Shown here one piece after another: positions 49,256-61,436 of a DNA stretch of 64,000 bases. The notes under the pieces were generated by a model. The model had not been told where the DNA came from and ran no database searches. It saw only the letters and a program-made list of their open reading frames with translations. The translations under genes and the position numbers were made by a program. The stretch spans positions 1 to 64,000 of the forward strand of contig DASXLI010000038.1 in assembly GCA_036496285.1 (NCBI GenBank). The letters are read 5' to 3'. The first letter of the stretch is position 1, and the number at the start of each line of letters is the position of its first letter. The DNA is from DP-19 sp036496285 (GTDB lineage Bacteria > Desulfobacterota > Binatia > UTPRO1).

Positions 49256-50596
49256 ATGATAGCCCGTTACACGCGACCCGCCATGGGTGCCGTCTGGACC
49301 GACGCCGCGCGCTACGCGCACTGGCTCGAGATCGAGGCGCTGGCCTGCGAGGCGCTGGCACGGCGCGGCACGGTGCCGAAGTCGGCCGCGCGTGCGATCC
49401 GCAAGCGGGCGCGCATCGACGTCGCGCGGATCGCGGCGATCGAGGCGGAGGTGAAGCACGACGTCATCGCGTTCGTCACGCAGGTGGCGGAGACGGTCGG
49501 CCCCGCGGGCCGCTTCCTGCACCTCGGCCTCACCTCGTCCGACGTGCTCGACACCGGGTTCGCCCTGCAGCTGCGCGAGGCCGCGCGGCTGCTCCTGGCC
49601 GGCCAGGAGGCGCTCATTGCCGCGCTCGGCCGCCTGGCCCGGCGCCACAAGCGGACGCTCATGATCGGCCGCACCCACGGCATGCACGCCGAGCCGATCA
49701 CGTTCGGGCTCAAGGTGACCGGCTGGCACGCCGAGGCGCGCCGTAACCGCGAACGCCTGGTGGCTGCGACGGAGCGGATCGCCTTCGGCAAGATCTCCGG
49801 CGCCGTCGGGGTGTTCGGCAACGTGACGCCCGCGGTCGAGGGGTACGTGCTGAAGCGGCTGGGCCTCACGCCGGAGCCGCTCGCGACCCAGGTCGTGGCA
49901 CGCGACCGGCACGCGGAGTTCTTCAGCACCCTGGCGCTCCTCGGCGCCGGCCTCGAGCGCATCGCGGTCGAGGTGCGCCACCTGCAGCGCACCGAGGTGG
50001 GGGAGGCGGAGGAGCCGTTCAGCGCCGGCCAGAAGGGCTCGTCGGCCATGCCGCACAAGCGCAACCCGATCGTCTCCGAGAACACGGTCGGCCTGGCGCG
50101 TCTGCTGCGCGGCTACGCCGGCGCGGCGCTCGAGAACGTGGCGCTCTGGCACGAACGCGACATCAGCCACTCGTCGGTCGAGCGGGTCATCGGGCCCGAC
50201 GCGACCTGCGCCCTCGACTACATGCTCGCACGCATGACGGCCGTGATCGATGGGCTGGTGGTGCATCCGGAGCGCATGCGGCGGAACCTCGACCTGAGCC
50301 ACGGCGTCGTCCTTTCCGAGAACGTGCTGCTCGCGCTGGTGGGGGCAGGTGCCGACCGCGCCGAGGCGTACCGCTGGGTGCAGCGCGCGGCGCACGCCGC
50401 GCTCGACGGGAGCGCGAGCTTCGCGGACGCGCTCGCGGCCGAGCCCGAGGTGCGCAAGCGGCTGAAGCGCGCCGCGATCGACGCCGTGCTCGATCCCGCG
50501 CGCCATCTCGAGCATTTGGACTTGCTCTTTCAGCGAGGCTTGGGTAGCAATCGCGGTAGGCCGCGCCGCGGGGTGGGGACTCGACCTCGATCCTAG
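49256..50596 (+). CDS. purB: Adenylosuccinate lyase
   Basis: PurB acts twice in purine synthesis, releasing fumarate from SAICAR and from adenylosuccinate. The 446-aa protein of the fumarase/aspartase superfamily has HLGLTSSDVLDTGFALQL, GRTHGMHAEPITFGLK and the signature loop GSSAMPHKRNPIVSEN. A short basic tail ends it. It opens the pur block purB-purC-purS-purQ-purL-purF; GAGGTGA lies before the ATG. Confidence 0.96.
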   Translation: MIARYTRPAMGAVWTDAARYAHWLEIEALACEALARRGTVPKSAARAIRKRARIDVARIAAIEAEVKHDVIAFVTQVAETVGPAGRFLHLGLTSSDVLDTGFALQLREAARLLLAGQEALIAALGRLARRHKRTLMIGRTHGMHAEPITFGLKVTGWHAEARRNRERLVAATERIAFGKISGAVGVFGNVTPAVEGYVLKRLGLTPEPLATQVVARDRHAEFFSTLALLGAGLERIAVEVRHLQRTEVGEAEEPFSAGQKGSSAMPHKRNPIVSENTVGLARLLRGYAGAALENVALWHERDISHSSVERVIGPDATCALDYMLARMTAVIDGLVVHPERMRRNLDLSHGVVLSENVLLALVGAGADRAEAYRWVQRAAHAALDGSASFADALAAEPEVRKRLKRAAIDAVLDPARHLEHLDLLFQRGLGSNRGRPRRGVGTRPRS

Positions 50597-50618
50597 GCGC
50601 AGCGCGCGGGGGGATCCT

Positions 50619-51335
50619 GTGAACGACTCGGTTGACGCACGCGAGCTCCTCTACGAGGGGAAGGCCAAGAAGCTTTTTGCCACTGCCGACCCCGATCAGC
50701 TCCTGCAGTTCTTCAAGGACGACGCCACCGCCTTCAACGCCAAGAAGCGCGGCACGATCGTCGACAAAGGCATCCTGAACAACGCCATCTCCGAGGTGTT
50801 CTTCCGGCTCCTCGACACGGCCGGGGTGCCGACCCATTTCGTCCGCCGCCTCGACGACCGGCGCATGCTGGTGAAGCGGCTCGAGATCGTGCCGATCGAG
50901 ATGGTCGTGCGGAACGTCGTCGCGGGGAGCTTGGCGAAGCGCCTCGGCATGGAGGAGGGCAAGGTCCTTCCGGAGCCGATCGTCGAGTTCTACTACAAGA
51001 GCGATCCGCTGGATGATCCGATGATCAACGAGTGGCACGCCCTGGTCTTCAAGATGGCGACCAAGGCCGAGCTCGACCGCATGGTCGAGCTCACCCTCAA
51101 GGTGAACGCCGTCCTGCGGCCGTTCCTCGCCGAGCGCAACATCGTCCTCGTCGACATGAAGCTCGAGTTCGGCCGCTTCCACGGCGAGATCATCCTCGGC
51201 GACGAGATCTGTCCCGACACCTGTCGCTTCTGGGACAGCAGCTCCGGTGAGAAGATGGACAAGGACCGCTTCCGACGCGACCTCGGCCGTGTCGAAGAGG
51301 CCTATCAGGAGATCGCGCGCCGCGTCGGCGTGTGA
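50619..51335 (+). CDS. purC: SAICAR synthetase
   Basis: PurC couples CAIR with aspartate using ATP. The 238-aa protein has ELLYEGKAKKLFATADPDQL, the segment VPIEMVVRNVVAGSLAKRLG, LVDMKLEFGRF and LGDEICPDTCRFWD. Length is normal for the single-domain form. GTG 50619 start behind a GGGGGGAT-type ribosome site. Confidence 0.96.
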   Translation: MNDSVDARELLYEGKAKKLFATADPDQLLQFFKDDATAFNAKKRGTIVDKGILNNAISEVFFRLLDTAGVPTHFVRRLDDRRMLVKRLEIVPIEMVVRNVVAGSLAKRLGMEEGKVLPEPIVEFYYKSDPLDDPMINEWHALVFKMATKAELDRMVELTLKVNAVLRPFLAERNIVLVDMKLEFGRFHGEIILGDEICPDTCRFWDSSSGEKMDKDRFRRDLGRVEEAYQEIARRVGV

Positions 51336-51354
51336 TCGTTCCGTCGAGGACGCA

Positions 51355-51609
51355 ATGGGGTGGCTGGCGCGCGTCTACGTGACGCCGAAGCAAGGTGTTC
51401 TCGATCCGCAGGGCAAGGCCGTCCAACAGTCGCTCCACGCGCTCGGCTACCCCGAGGTCGGCGAGGTCCGCATCGGCAAATTCATCGAGCTCCAGCTCGC
51501 CGAGGTGAGCCGCGAGAGCGCCCAGACCCGCGTCACCGAAATGTGCAACCGTCTGCTCGCGAACGGCGTGATCGAGGACTTCCGCTTCACCATCGACCCC
51601 GAGTCTTGA
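51355..51609 (+). CDS. purS: FGAM synthase subunit PurS
   Basis: PurS bridges PurL and PurQ in the three-part FGAM synthase. The 84-aa protein has ARVYVTPKQGVLDPQGKAVQ, LHALGYPEVGEVRIGKFIEL and a terminal FRFTIDPES. GAGGA precedes ATG 51355. Its presence shows that FGAM synthase is of the Bacillus/Gram-positive type rather than the long E. coli PurL. Confidence 0.95.
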   Translation: MGWLARVYVTPKQGVLDPQGKAVQQSLHALGYPEVGEVRIGKFIELQLAEVSRESAQTRVTEMCNRLLANGVIEDFRFTIDPES

Positions 51610-51622
51610 AAGGCGGATCGCC

Positions 51623-52353
51623 ATGCGTTGGGGGGTAATCACCTTCCCCGGTTCGAACGACGACGTGCAGGCCGCATACGTCCTCGAGCATCTTCTCGGC
51701 GAGAGCGTCGTGCGCCTGTGGCACAAGGACACGGCGCTCGACGGGCTCGACTGCGTCGTGCTGCCGGGCGGGTTCTCCTACGGCGACTACCTGCGCTGCG
51801 GCGCGATGGCGCGCTTCTCGCCGATCATGCGCGCCGTGTCGGAGTTCGCCGCGGCGGGGCGGGTGGTGATCGGTATCTGCAACGGCTTCCAGATCCTCTG
51901 CGAGGCGGGCCTCCTGCCCGGCGCGCTGGTGCGCAACCGCGATCTCGCCTTCATCTGCGGTCGCGCGCACGTGCGCGTGGAGGATGCGGAGACGATGTTC
52001 ACCAACCGCTGCCGGCGGGGCGACGTCCTCGACATTCCGATCAAGCACGGCGAGGGCTGCTACGTCGCGGACGACGCGACGATCCGCAGCCTCGAGGCGC
52101 AGCGCCAGATCGTGCTGCGCTACGCCGACGCCGAGGGGCGGGTGACACAAGAGGCCAACCCGAACGGCTCCTGCAGCGGGATCGCCGGCATCCGCAACGC
52201 GCGCGGCAACGTCTTCGGCATGATGCCGCACCCCGAGCACGCCTGTGAGCGCCTGGTCGGCGGCGAGGACGGCCGCAAGTTCTTCCTCTCCGTCATCGCC
52301 GCAGGCGGCATGGTGTCCGATCCGATCGCGTCGAAGGTGGTCTCGGGCCCGTG

Positions 52354-52354
<1 letters not shown>
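51623..52354 (+). CDS. purQ: FGAM synthase subunit PurQ (glutamine amidotransferase)
   Basis: PurQ supplies ammonia from glutamine for FGAM synthesis. The 243-aa class-I amidotransferase has the nucleophile in GICNGFQIL (Cys86), the start GVITFPGSNDDVQAAYVL and the catalytic His in MMPHPEHACE. The stop overlaps the purL start. Confidence 0.96.
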
Positions 52355-54585
<2,231 letters not shown>

Positions 54586-54598
54586 TAGACGTGTTCCC

Positions 54599-56074
<1,476 letters not shown>

Positions 56075-56096
56075 GACTGGCTGACCCGCGGCCGCG

Positions 56097-57518
56097 ATGC
56101 CCGCCCGCAACGAGCTGATCGCGGAGATCGAGCACGGCCCGAGCGGGGAGTCGGTCGCCGCCTTCTTCGACCTCGACCGGACGCTGCTCGCCGGCTTCTC
56201 CGCGGCCGAGTTCATCCGTGCCGACGTGCTCGCCGGACGCATGGGCATGTCGGAGCTGGCGCAGACGCTGGTCGCCGCGGCGCGCTTCCAGCTCGGGGCG
56301 CTCGGGTTTTCCGCCTTCGTCGCCAGCACTGTCGAGCGGCTGGCGGGGCAGCTCGAGACCGAGTTCGCCGCCACGGCCGAGGAGATCTTCGAGCAGCGCC
56401 TGGCCGCGGCCGTCTACCCGGAGTCGCGCGCCCTGGTGCACGCCCATCTCCGCAAGGGGCACACCGTCGCGGTCGTCTCCTCGGCGACGCGTTACCAGAT
56501 CGAGCCGCTGGCGCGCGATCTCGGCATCGCGCACGTCCTCTGCACCGGACTCGAGGTGCGCGACGGCCGCTTCACGGGCCAGGTCGTGCGGCCGACGTGC
56601 TACGGGGAGGGCAAGGCGACGGCCGCCCGCGCGTTCGCGACGGGGCGGGGCGTCGACCTCGGACGCAGCTACTTCTATACCGACAGCGAGGAGGACCTGC
56701 CCCTGCTCGAGATCGTCGGCCAGCCGCGCCCGACGAACGCGAGCGCGCGCCTGGCCGAGATCGCCGCCAAGCGCGGCTGGCCGGTCCGCCACTTCCACAG
56801 CCGGGGCACGCCCGGGCCGATCGAGGTGCTGCGCACCGCGCTCGCGATCGGCAGCATCGCGCCAGCCTTTGCGCTCGGCCTTCCGGCGGCGCTGCTCAGC
56901 TGGAACTGGCGGCGCGCGGTGAACGTCGCCATCGTGACCTGGGGCGAGGTCGGGACGGCGCTCGTCGGCGTCGACGTGCACGTGCGCGGCGAGCAGCACT
57001 TGTGGGAGCACCGTCCAGCGGTCTTCATCTTCAATCACCAGAGCGGCATCGATATGCTGCTGCTCTGCCGCCTGCTGCGGCGGGACATCGTCGCCGTGGC
57101 GAAGCAGGAGCTGCGCCGCAATCCGATCTTCGGGCCGGCCTTCGCGCTCGCGGGAGTCGTGTTCGTCGACCGCTTCGACCACGAGCGCGCGGTGGCGGCG
57201 CTGGCGCCGGCCGTCGATACCCTGCGCCAGGGCATCTCGCTGGTGCTCGCGCCGGAGGGCACACGCAGCGTGACGGCCCGGCTCGGCCGCTTCAAGAAGG
57301 GCGCGTTCCGCCTTGCGATGACAGCGGGCGTGCCGATCGTGCCCATCGTCTTCCGCAACGCGCTCGACGCGCTCCCGAAACACGGCGTGATCGTGCGTCC
57401 CGCGACGGTCGAGGTCGTCGTGCATCCGCCGATCCCGACCGACGACTGGACCCTCGCGAACCTCGACGAGCGGATCGCGGCGGTGCACGCGCTCTACGAG
57501 GAGACGCTCGACGAATGA
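56097..57518 (+). CDS. Fusion of HAD-IB phosphatase and PlsC-type acyltransferase
   Basis: A 473-aa two-domain protein. The N-terminal HAD-IB (SerB-like) domain (about 20-225) has FFDLDRTLLAGFSAAEFI (Asp25, Asp27), VVSSATRYQIEPLARDLG and the metal motif YTDSEEDLPLLE. A membrane segment lies near 245-265. The C-terminal acyltransferase has the HX4D motif in FNHQSGIDML (His314, Asp319) and EGTR (Glu387). Similar fusions are annotated as phosphoserine phosphatase/1-acylglycerol-3-phosphate acyltransferase. It would make phosphatidic acid; what the HAD part does is unclear. It overlaps the next gene (ATGA). Confidence 0.88.
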   Translation: MPARNELIAEIEHGPSGESVAAFFDLDRTLLAGFSAAEFIRADVLAGRMGMSELAQTLVAAARFQLGALGFSAFVASTVERLAGQLETEFAATAEEIFEQRLAAAVYPESRALVHAHLRKGHTVAVVSSATRYQIEPLARDLGIAHVLCTGLEVRDGRFTGQVVRPTCYGEGKATAARAFATGRGVDLGRSYFYTDSEEDLPLLEIVGQPRPTNASARLAEIAAKRGWPVRHFHSRGTPGPIEVLRTALAIGSIAPAFALGLPAALLSWNWRRAVNVAIVTWGEVGTALVGVDVHVRGEQHLWEHRPAVFIFNHQSGIDMLLLCRLLRRDIVAVAKQELRRNPIFGPAFALAGVVFVDRFDHERAVAALAPAVDTLRQGISLVLAPEGTRSVTARLGRFKKGAFRLAMTAGVPIVPIVFRNALDALPKHGVIVRPATVEVVVHPPIPTDDWTLANLDERIAAVHALYEETLDE

Positions 57519-58099
57519 TCGACGCCGCCGTGCCGCAGGAGTCGACCGTGCGCGCGGCGCGCGCACGCTACTTCGCGCGCAACGGCTTCGACGAGTGCGG
57601 CTACGACGACCACTGGGTGCACCTCAAGGCGGGGCCGATCCCGATCGTGTTTCCGAACACGAGCGCGCGCGTCCGGTCGGTGCGGGTGCACGACGTGCAT
57701 CACGTGGTGACGGGCTACGAGACCACGTGGACCGGTGAGGCGGAGATCGGCGCGTGGGAGATCGCCTCGGGCTGCGCCGATCATGGCGCCGCGTGGGTGC
57801 TGAACCTGCTGGCGCTGCCGATCGGCCTCGCGATCGCGCCCGGTGCGACGTTCCGCGCCTTCGTGCGCGGCCGGGGGAGCAGGAACCTCTACCGCGAGAC
57901 GATCGACGACGCGCTCCTCGCGCGCCGGGTGGACGAGCTGACCACGGCGCTCGGGCTCGACCGGCCAGCGGGGGCGGCGACGGCGGCGGATGGGGCGGCC
58001 TTCGCGGGGTGGAGCCTGGTTGGGATCGCGCTCCTCACGGCGACCGTCGCCCTCACGTTCGCCCCGCTCATCCTGCTCATCGCCGTGCTCGTGCGCTGA
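57515..58099 (+). CDS. Membrane protein with a COQ4-like HDxxHx11E motif
   Basis: A 194-aa protein. The N-terminal half (about 1-100) contains YFARNGFDECGYDDHWVHL and then VHDVHHVVTGYETTWTGEAE. This gives His59, Asp60, His63 and Glu75 in exactly the HDxxH-(x11)-E spacing of the metal-binding COQ4 ubiquinone protein. One hydrophobic segment at about 90-110 and a stronger one at the C-terminus (ALLTATVALTFAPLILLIAV) suggest a membrane anchor. It is translationally coupled to the HAD-PlsC fusion. A role in quinone or lipid metabolism is inference. Confidence 0.75.
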   Translation: MIDAAVPQESTVRAARARYFARNGFDECGYDDHWVHLKAGPIPIVFPNTSARVRSVRVHDVHHVVTGYETTWTGEAEIGAWEIASGCADHGAAWVLNLLALPIGLAIAPGATFRAFVRGRGSRNLYRETIDDALLARRVDELTTALGLDRPAGAATAADGAAFAGWSLVGIALLTATVALTFAPLILLIAVLVR

Positions 58100-58158
58100 G
58101 CACCGGGCCGGGCCAGACGGAAGGGGTGCCCGGGCGGCCCGCATGCGGGGAGGGCGTG

Positions 58159-58187
58159 TTGCGCCGGCGCGGGGCGCGACGTAGCCT
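58159..58187 (+). promoter_or_regulatory. Candidate nadB promoter
   Basis: TTGCGC (58159-58164), 17 bases, TAGCCT (58182-58187). The -10 ends nine bases before the nadB ATG, with no ribosome site between. Confidence 0.38.
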
Positions 58188-58196
58188 TCCGCCCGA

Positions 58197-59810
58197 ATGA
58201 CGCCGTTCGACGAGCCGTGGGACTACCTCGTCATCGGCAGCGGCATCGCGGGCCTGACCTTCGCGCTCGGGGTCGCGGGCACGGGCCGCGTCGCGATCCT
58301 CACCAAGGATCGCGCCGACGAGAGCAACTCGGCCTACGCGCAGGGCGGTGTGGCGACGGTGTGGAGCCCCGAGGACTCCTTCGAGGCCCATGCGGACGAC
58401 ACGGTGAGGGCGGGCGCCGGGCTCTGTCACGAGGACGTGGTCGAGATGGTCGTGCACGAGGGGCCGGAGCGCATCCGCGAGCTCATCGCGCTCGGTACGC
58501 GCTTCGACTCGCACCTGACCGGCGACGCGATCGAGTACGACCTCGGACGCGAGGGCGGGCATTCGCAGCGGCGCGTGCTGCACGCCGGCGACCTGACGGG
58601 ACAGGAGATCGTGCGCGCCCTCGGCGCTGCCGTCCGCCGGCATCCGAACGTCCACATCCTCGAGAACGCGCTCGCGGTCGATCTCCTGATGGATCGCGTG
58701 CAGCGCGAGGACGGGCGCCCGGTCTGCCGCGGCGCCTATGTCTACGACCGCGCGAGCGCGACGGTGCGGACGGTGCGCGCGCGCGTCACGGCGCTCTGCA
58801 CCGGCGGCGCGGGGAAGGTGTACCTCTACACGACGAACCCCGACGTCGCGAGTGGCGATGGCGTCGCGATCGGCTTCCGCGCCGGCGCCGACGTCGGCAA
58901 CATGGAGTTCTTTCAGTTCCATCCGACCTGCCTCTACCACCCGAAGGCGAAATCCTTCTTGATCTCGGAGGCGCTGCGCGGGGAGGGCGCGCGGCTGCGC
59001 ACGCCCGACGGGACGCTTTTCATGGGCAGCTACCACCCCGACGCCGAGCTCGCGCCGCGCGACGTGGTGGCGCGGGCGATCGACCACGAGATGAAGGTGC
59101 ACGGCTACGAGTGCGTGTACCTCGACATCACGCACCAGCCGGCGAGCTATCTGGCCGAGCGCTTCCCGCACATCCTGCAGCGCTGTCGTGAGCTCGGCAT
59201 CGACATCACGCGCGAGTGGATTCCGGTCGTCCCGGCCGCGCACTACATGTGCGGCGGCCTCGTCACCGGTCGCGAGGGGCGGACGACCGTGCCGCGCCTC
59301 TATGCGGCCGGCGAGGTCGCCATGACCGGGCTGCACGGCGCCAACCGCCTCGCCTCGAACTCGCTGCTCGAGGCGCTCGTCTTCGGGCATCGCGCCGCGG
59401 CCGACGCGCGCCTCGTCGTCCACGCGGACACGAGATCGCTGCCCGCGATGCCGGACTGGAACCCCGGCACGGCCGTCAACAGCGACGAGAACGTCGTCGT
59501 CACCCAGAACTGGGACGAGGTGCGACGGACGATGTGGAACTTCGTCGGCATCGTCCGCTCCACCCGGCGGCTGGAGCGGGCCCGCAAGCGCATTGCGATG
59601 CTGCAGGAGGAGATCCGCGAGTACTACTGGAACTTCCTCGTGACCGGCGACTTGCTGGAGCTGCGCAACATCGCGACCGTGGCCGAGTTGATCGTCCGCT
59701 CGGCCTTGCAGCGGCGCGAGAGCCGCGGCCTCCACTATACGATCGACTATCCGGAGCGTGACGATCACGGCGGTCTGCACGATACGATCCTGCCCGGGTC
59801 AAGAACCTGA
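58197..59810 (+). CDS. nadB: L-aspartate oxidase
   Basis: NadB oxidises aspartate to iminoaspartate, the first step of de novo NAD synthesis. The 537-aa flavoprotein has the FAD motif VIGSGIAGLTFALGV, the substrate region AYAQGGVATVW, EFFQFHPTCLYHP and the C-terminal FAD part VAMTGLHGANRLASNSLLE. It matches aspartate oxidase rather than the SdhA/FrdA subunits because no partner subunits are nearby. nadA and nadC are not in the window. Confidence 0.95.
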   Translation: MTPFDEPWDYLVIGSGIAGLTFALGVAGTGRVAILTKDRADESNSAYAQGGVATVWSPEDSFEAHADDTVRAGAGLCHEDVVEMVVHEGPERIRELIALGTRFDSHLTGDAIEYDLGREGGHSQRRVLHAGDLTGQEIVRALGAAVRRHPNVHILENALAVDLLMDRVQREDGRPVCRGAYVYDRASATVRTVRARVTALCTGGAGKVYLYTTNPDVASGDGVAIGFRAGADVGNMEFFQFHPTCLYHPKAKSFLISEALRGEGARLRTPDGTLFMGSYHPDAELAPRDVVARAIDHEMKVHGYECVYLDITHQPASYLAERFPHILQRCRELGIDITREWIPVVPAAHYMCGGLVTGREGRTTVPRLYAAGEVAMTGLHGANRLASNSLLEALVFGHRAAADARLVVHADTRSLPAMPDWNPGTAVNSDENVVVTQNWDEVRRTMWNFVGIVRSTRRLERARKRIAMLQEEIREYYWNFLVTGDLLELRNIATVAELIVRSALQRRESRGLHYTIDYPERDDHGGLHDTILPGSRT

Positions 59811-59852
59811 CCCGGCGGTCTGGCCCATCCGCCCGAGCGATGCCTTTATACG

Positions 59853-59882
59853 TTGACGGCGGGCCTCCGGGTTGACTATGGT
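59853..59882 (+). promoter_or_regulatory. Promoter of the lytic transglycosylase gene
   Basis: TTGACG (59853-59858), 18 bases, TATGGT (59877-59882). The -10 box is identical to, and at the same distance (eight bases) from the start codon as, that of the acyl-CoA synthetase gene at 20379. Confidence 0.6.
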
Positions 59883-59890
59883 TCCCCGCG

Positions 59891-60550
59891 ATGACCCTGG
59901 TCTCTCGGCGGGTTGGGGTGGTGGTGGCGGGCGCCGGAATCGTCCAGCTGCTCCTGAGCATGGTTCCGCGGACGGCGGCGGCCGACATCTTCCTGAAGCG
60001 CGATCGCTTCGGCGTGCTGCATTTCACCAACGTCCCCACCGACAAGGGCTACAAGGTCGTGATGCAGGAGCAGTCCGGCATTGGCCGGGTCACGGCGACG
60101 GCGAGCTCGGTGAGCTTTGGGCGCGTCGACTCGCGGGCGTTCGATCCGATCATCGCCGAGGTCGCGGCCCGCTATCAGATGGACCGGGCGCTGGTGAAGG
60201 CCGTCATCAAGGCCGAGTCCGGCTTCGAGCCGCGGGCCGTGTCGCCGAAGGGCGCGCGCGGGCTCATGCAGCTCATGCCGCAGACGGCCATGCTCCACGG
60301 CGTGCGCCACATCCACGAGCCGAGCGAGAACATCGAGGGCGGCGTGCAGCATCTGCGCATGCTCCTCGACCGCTACAACAACAACGTCCCGCTGGCGCTC
60401 GCGGCCTACAACGCGGGCGAAGGCGCGGTCGACCAGGCCGGCGGCATCCCGGCGTTCCCCGAGACGCGCGACTACGTCTGGCGGGTCCTGCAGTTCCGCC
60501 AGCAGTACCTCCAGCAGTACCTGCAGCAAGCGGTCGCGCGCGCGCGGTGA
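59891..60550 (+). CDS. Lytic transglycosylase with N-terminal DUF4124-like segment
   Basis: A 219-aa secreted muramidase that cuts peptidoglycan, leaving anhydro ends. A signal peptide (about 1-31) is followed by a short DUF4124-like stretch (ADIFLKRDRFGVLHFTNVPT). The SLT domain starts at about residue 84, with the catalytic Glu109 in IKAESGFEPRAVSPKGARGL and MQLMP. It ends with YNNNVPLALAAYNAGEGAVD. A Gln-rich tail has the repeat QQYLQQYLQQ. Single gene with its own promoter. Confidence 0.93.
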   Translation: MTLVSRRVGVVVAGAGIVQLLLSMVPRTAAADIFLKRDRFGVLHFTNVPTDKGYKVVMQEQSGIGRVTATASSVSFGRVDSRAFDPIIAEVAARYQMDRALVKAVIKAESGFEPRAVSPKGARGLMQLMPQTAMLHGVRHIHEPSENIEGGVQHLRMLLDRYNNNVPLALAAYNAGEGAVDQAGGIPAFPETRDYVWRVLQFRQQYLQQYLQQAVARAR

Positions 60551-60628
60551 CGACGGCTCCGGGTCGCGTGCGCGGTCACCCGAGGGAGCGTTCCGGGTGG
60601 ACGCGGCGAGGCCGGTCGTGAGCCCATC

Positions 60629-61273
60629 GTGAGCCTCGACGCCACGCGGGCGCCGCTGCGTACGGCGTCGCTCTGGACCGCCCCGAACGTCCTCACGCTC
60701 TTCCGCATCGCGCTCGTCCCGGTGCTCGTCTACCTGCTGCGCGAGCCGGGACGGGCGAGCGGCGCGCTTGCCGCGTTCTTCTTCCTGCTGGCCGGGCTGA
60801 CCGACTATTACGACGGCTATCTCGCCCGCAAGCACGGCATCGTCACGACGCTCGGCAAGTTCCTCGATCCGCTGGCGGACAAGCTCATCGTGGTGTCGGC
60901 GCTCATTATGCTCGCGGCGATGCCGTGTCCCGAGACGCCGGGGCATTGCCCGCGCGTGCCTGCCTGGCTCGTCGTGTTGATCGTCGGGCGCGAGCTCGCG
61001 GTGACGGGCCTGCGCAGCATCGCGTCGGGGGAAGGGGTCACGCTCGGCGCCGAGGAGCTCGGCAAGTACAAGATGATCTTCCAGACCTTCGCCGTCTTCG
61101 GGTTGCTGCTGCACTACCGCTACCTGTTCGTCGATTTCCACGCCGGCGGGATGTACTTCCTATGGCTCTCGGTGCTGCTCGGTCTCTGGTCGGCGGTCGA
61201 CTACCACGTGCGCGTGTACCGGGTCGTGCGCGCCGCGCCGCGGCCCGTTGACAGCTCATCGGTACCTCCTTAA
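60629..61273 (+). CDS. pgsA: CDP-diacylglycerol-glycerol-3-phosphate 3-phosphatidyltransferase
   Basis: PgsA makes phosphatidylglycerol phosphate, the acidic-phospholipid precursor, in the inner membrane. The 214-aa protein has about five to six spans, the start WTAPNVLTLFRIALVPVLVY, and a complete DGxxARx8Gx3Dx3D motif (Asp62 to Asp84, DGYLARKHGIVTTLGKFLD). This is a normal housekeeping member of the same superfamily as the two fusions at 23776 and 29632. GTG 60629 is the start. Its stop codon overlaps the -10 box of the tRNA-Gly promoter. Confidence 0.93.
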   Translation: MSLDATRAPLRTASLWTAPNVLTLFRIALVPVLVYLLREPGRASGALAAFFFLLAGLTDYYDGYLARKHGIVTTLGKFLDPLADKLIVVSALIMLAAMPCPETPGHCPRVPAWLVVLIVGRELAVTGLRSIASGEGVTLGAEELGKYKMIFQTFAVFGLLLHYRYLFVDFHAGGMYFLWLSVLLGLWSAVDYHVRVYRVVRAAPRPVDSSSVPP

Positions 61274-61276
61274 GGT
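61248..61276 (+). promoter_or_regulatory. tRNA-Gly promoter inside the pgsA 3' end
   Basis: Consensus TTGACA (61248-61253), 17 bases, TAAGGT (61271-61276). Expected start near 61283, five bases before the mature tRNA 5' end. The -10 overlaps the pgsA stop codon. Confidence 0.65.
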
Positions 61277-61287
61277 AACGCCCCTGT

Positions 61288-61361
61288 GCGGGTGTAGCTC
61301 AGTTGGCTAGAGCACGACCTTGCCAAGGTCGGGGTCGAGGGTTCGAAGCCCTTCACCCGCT
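61288..61361 (+). tRNA. tRNA-Gly (anticodon GCC)
   Basis: A full cloverleaf is visible: acceptor GCGGGTG pairs with CACCCGC, anticodon stem CGACC/GGTCG encloses loop TTGCCAA with anticodon GCC at 61322-61324, and the T-loop has GGTTCGAAGCC. The discriminator is T, as is normal for bacterial tRNA-Gly. The CCA end is not encoded. A consensus promoter lies upstream and a strong hairpin downstream. Confidence 0.96.
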
Positions 61362-61390
61362 TTCACGCAACGCGCGTAGCACGCGTCCCT

Positions 61391-61417
61391 CGGGCCCCGG
61401 CGCATCGCCGGGGCCCG
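61391..61417 (+). terminator. Hairpin terminator behind tRNA-Gly
   Basis: CGGGCCCCGGC and GCCGGGGCCCG form a perfect 11-bp stem with a five-base loop, 29 bases after the tRNA. Only a short T-containing stretch (TGTCT) follows. Confidence 0.6.
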
Positions 61418-61436
61418 TGTCTCGCCGCCGGCCGTG

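Noticed and set aside
61288..61361. tRNA-Gly as an integration site for a mobile element
   Set aside because: No integrase, direct repeat of the tRNA end or shift in composition is visible; both neighbours are housekeeping genes.
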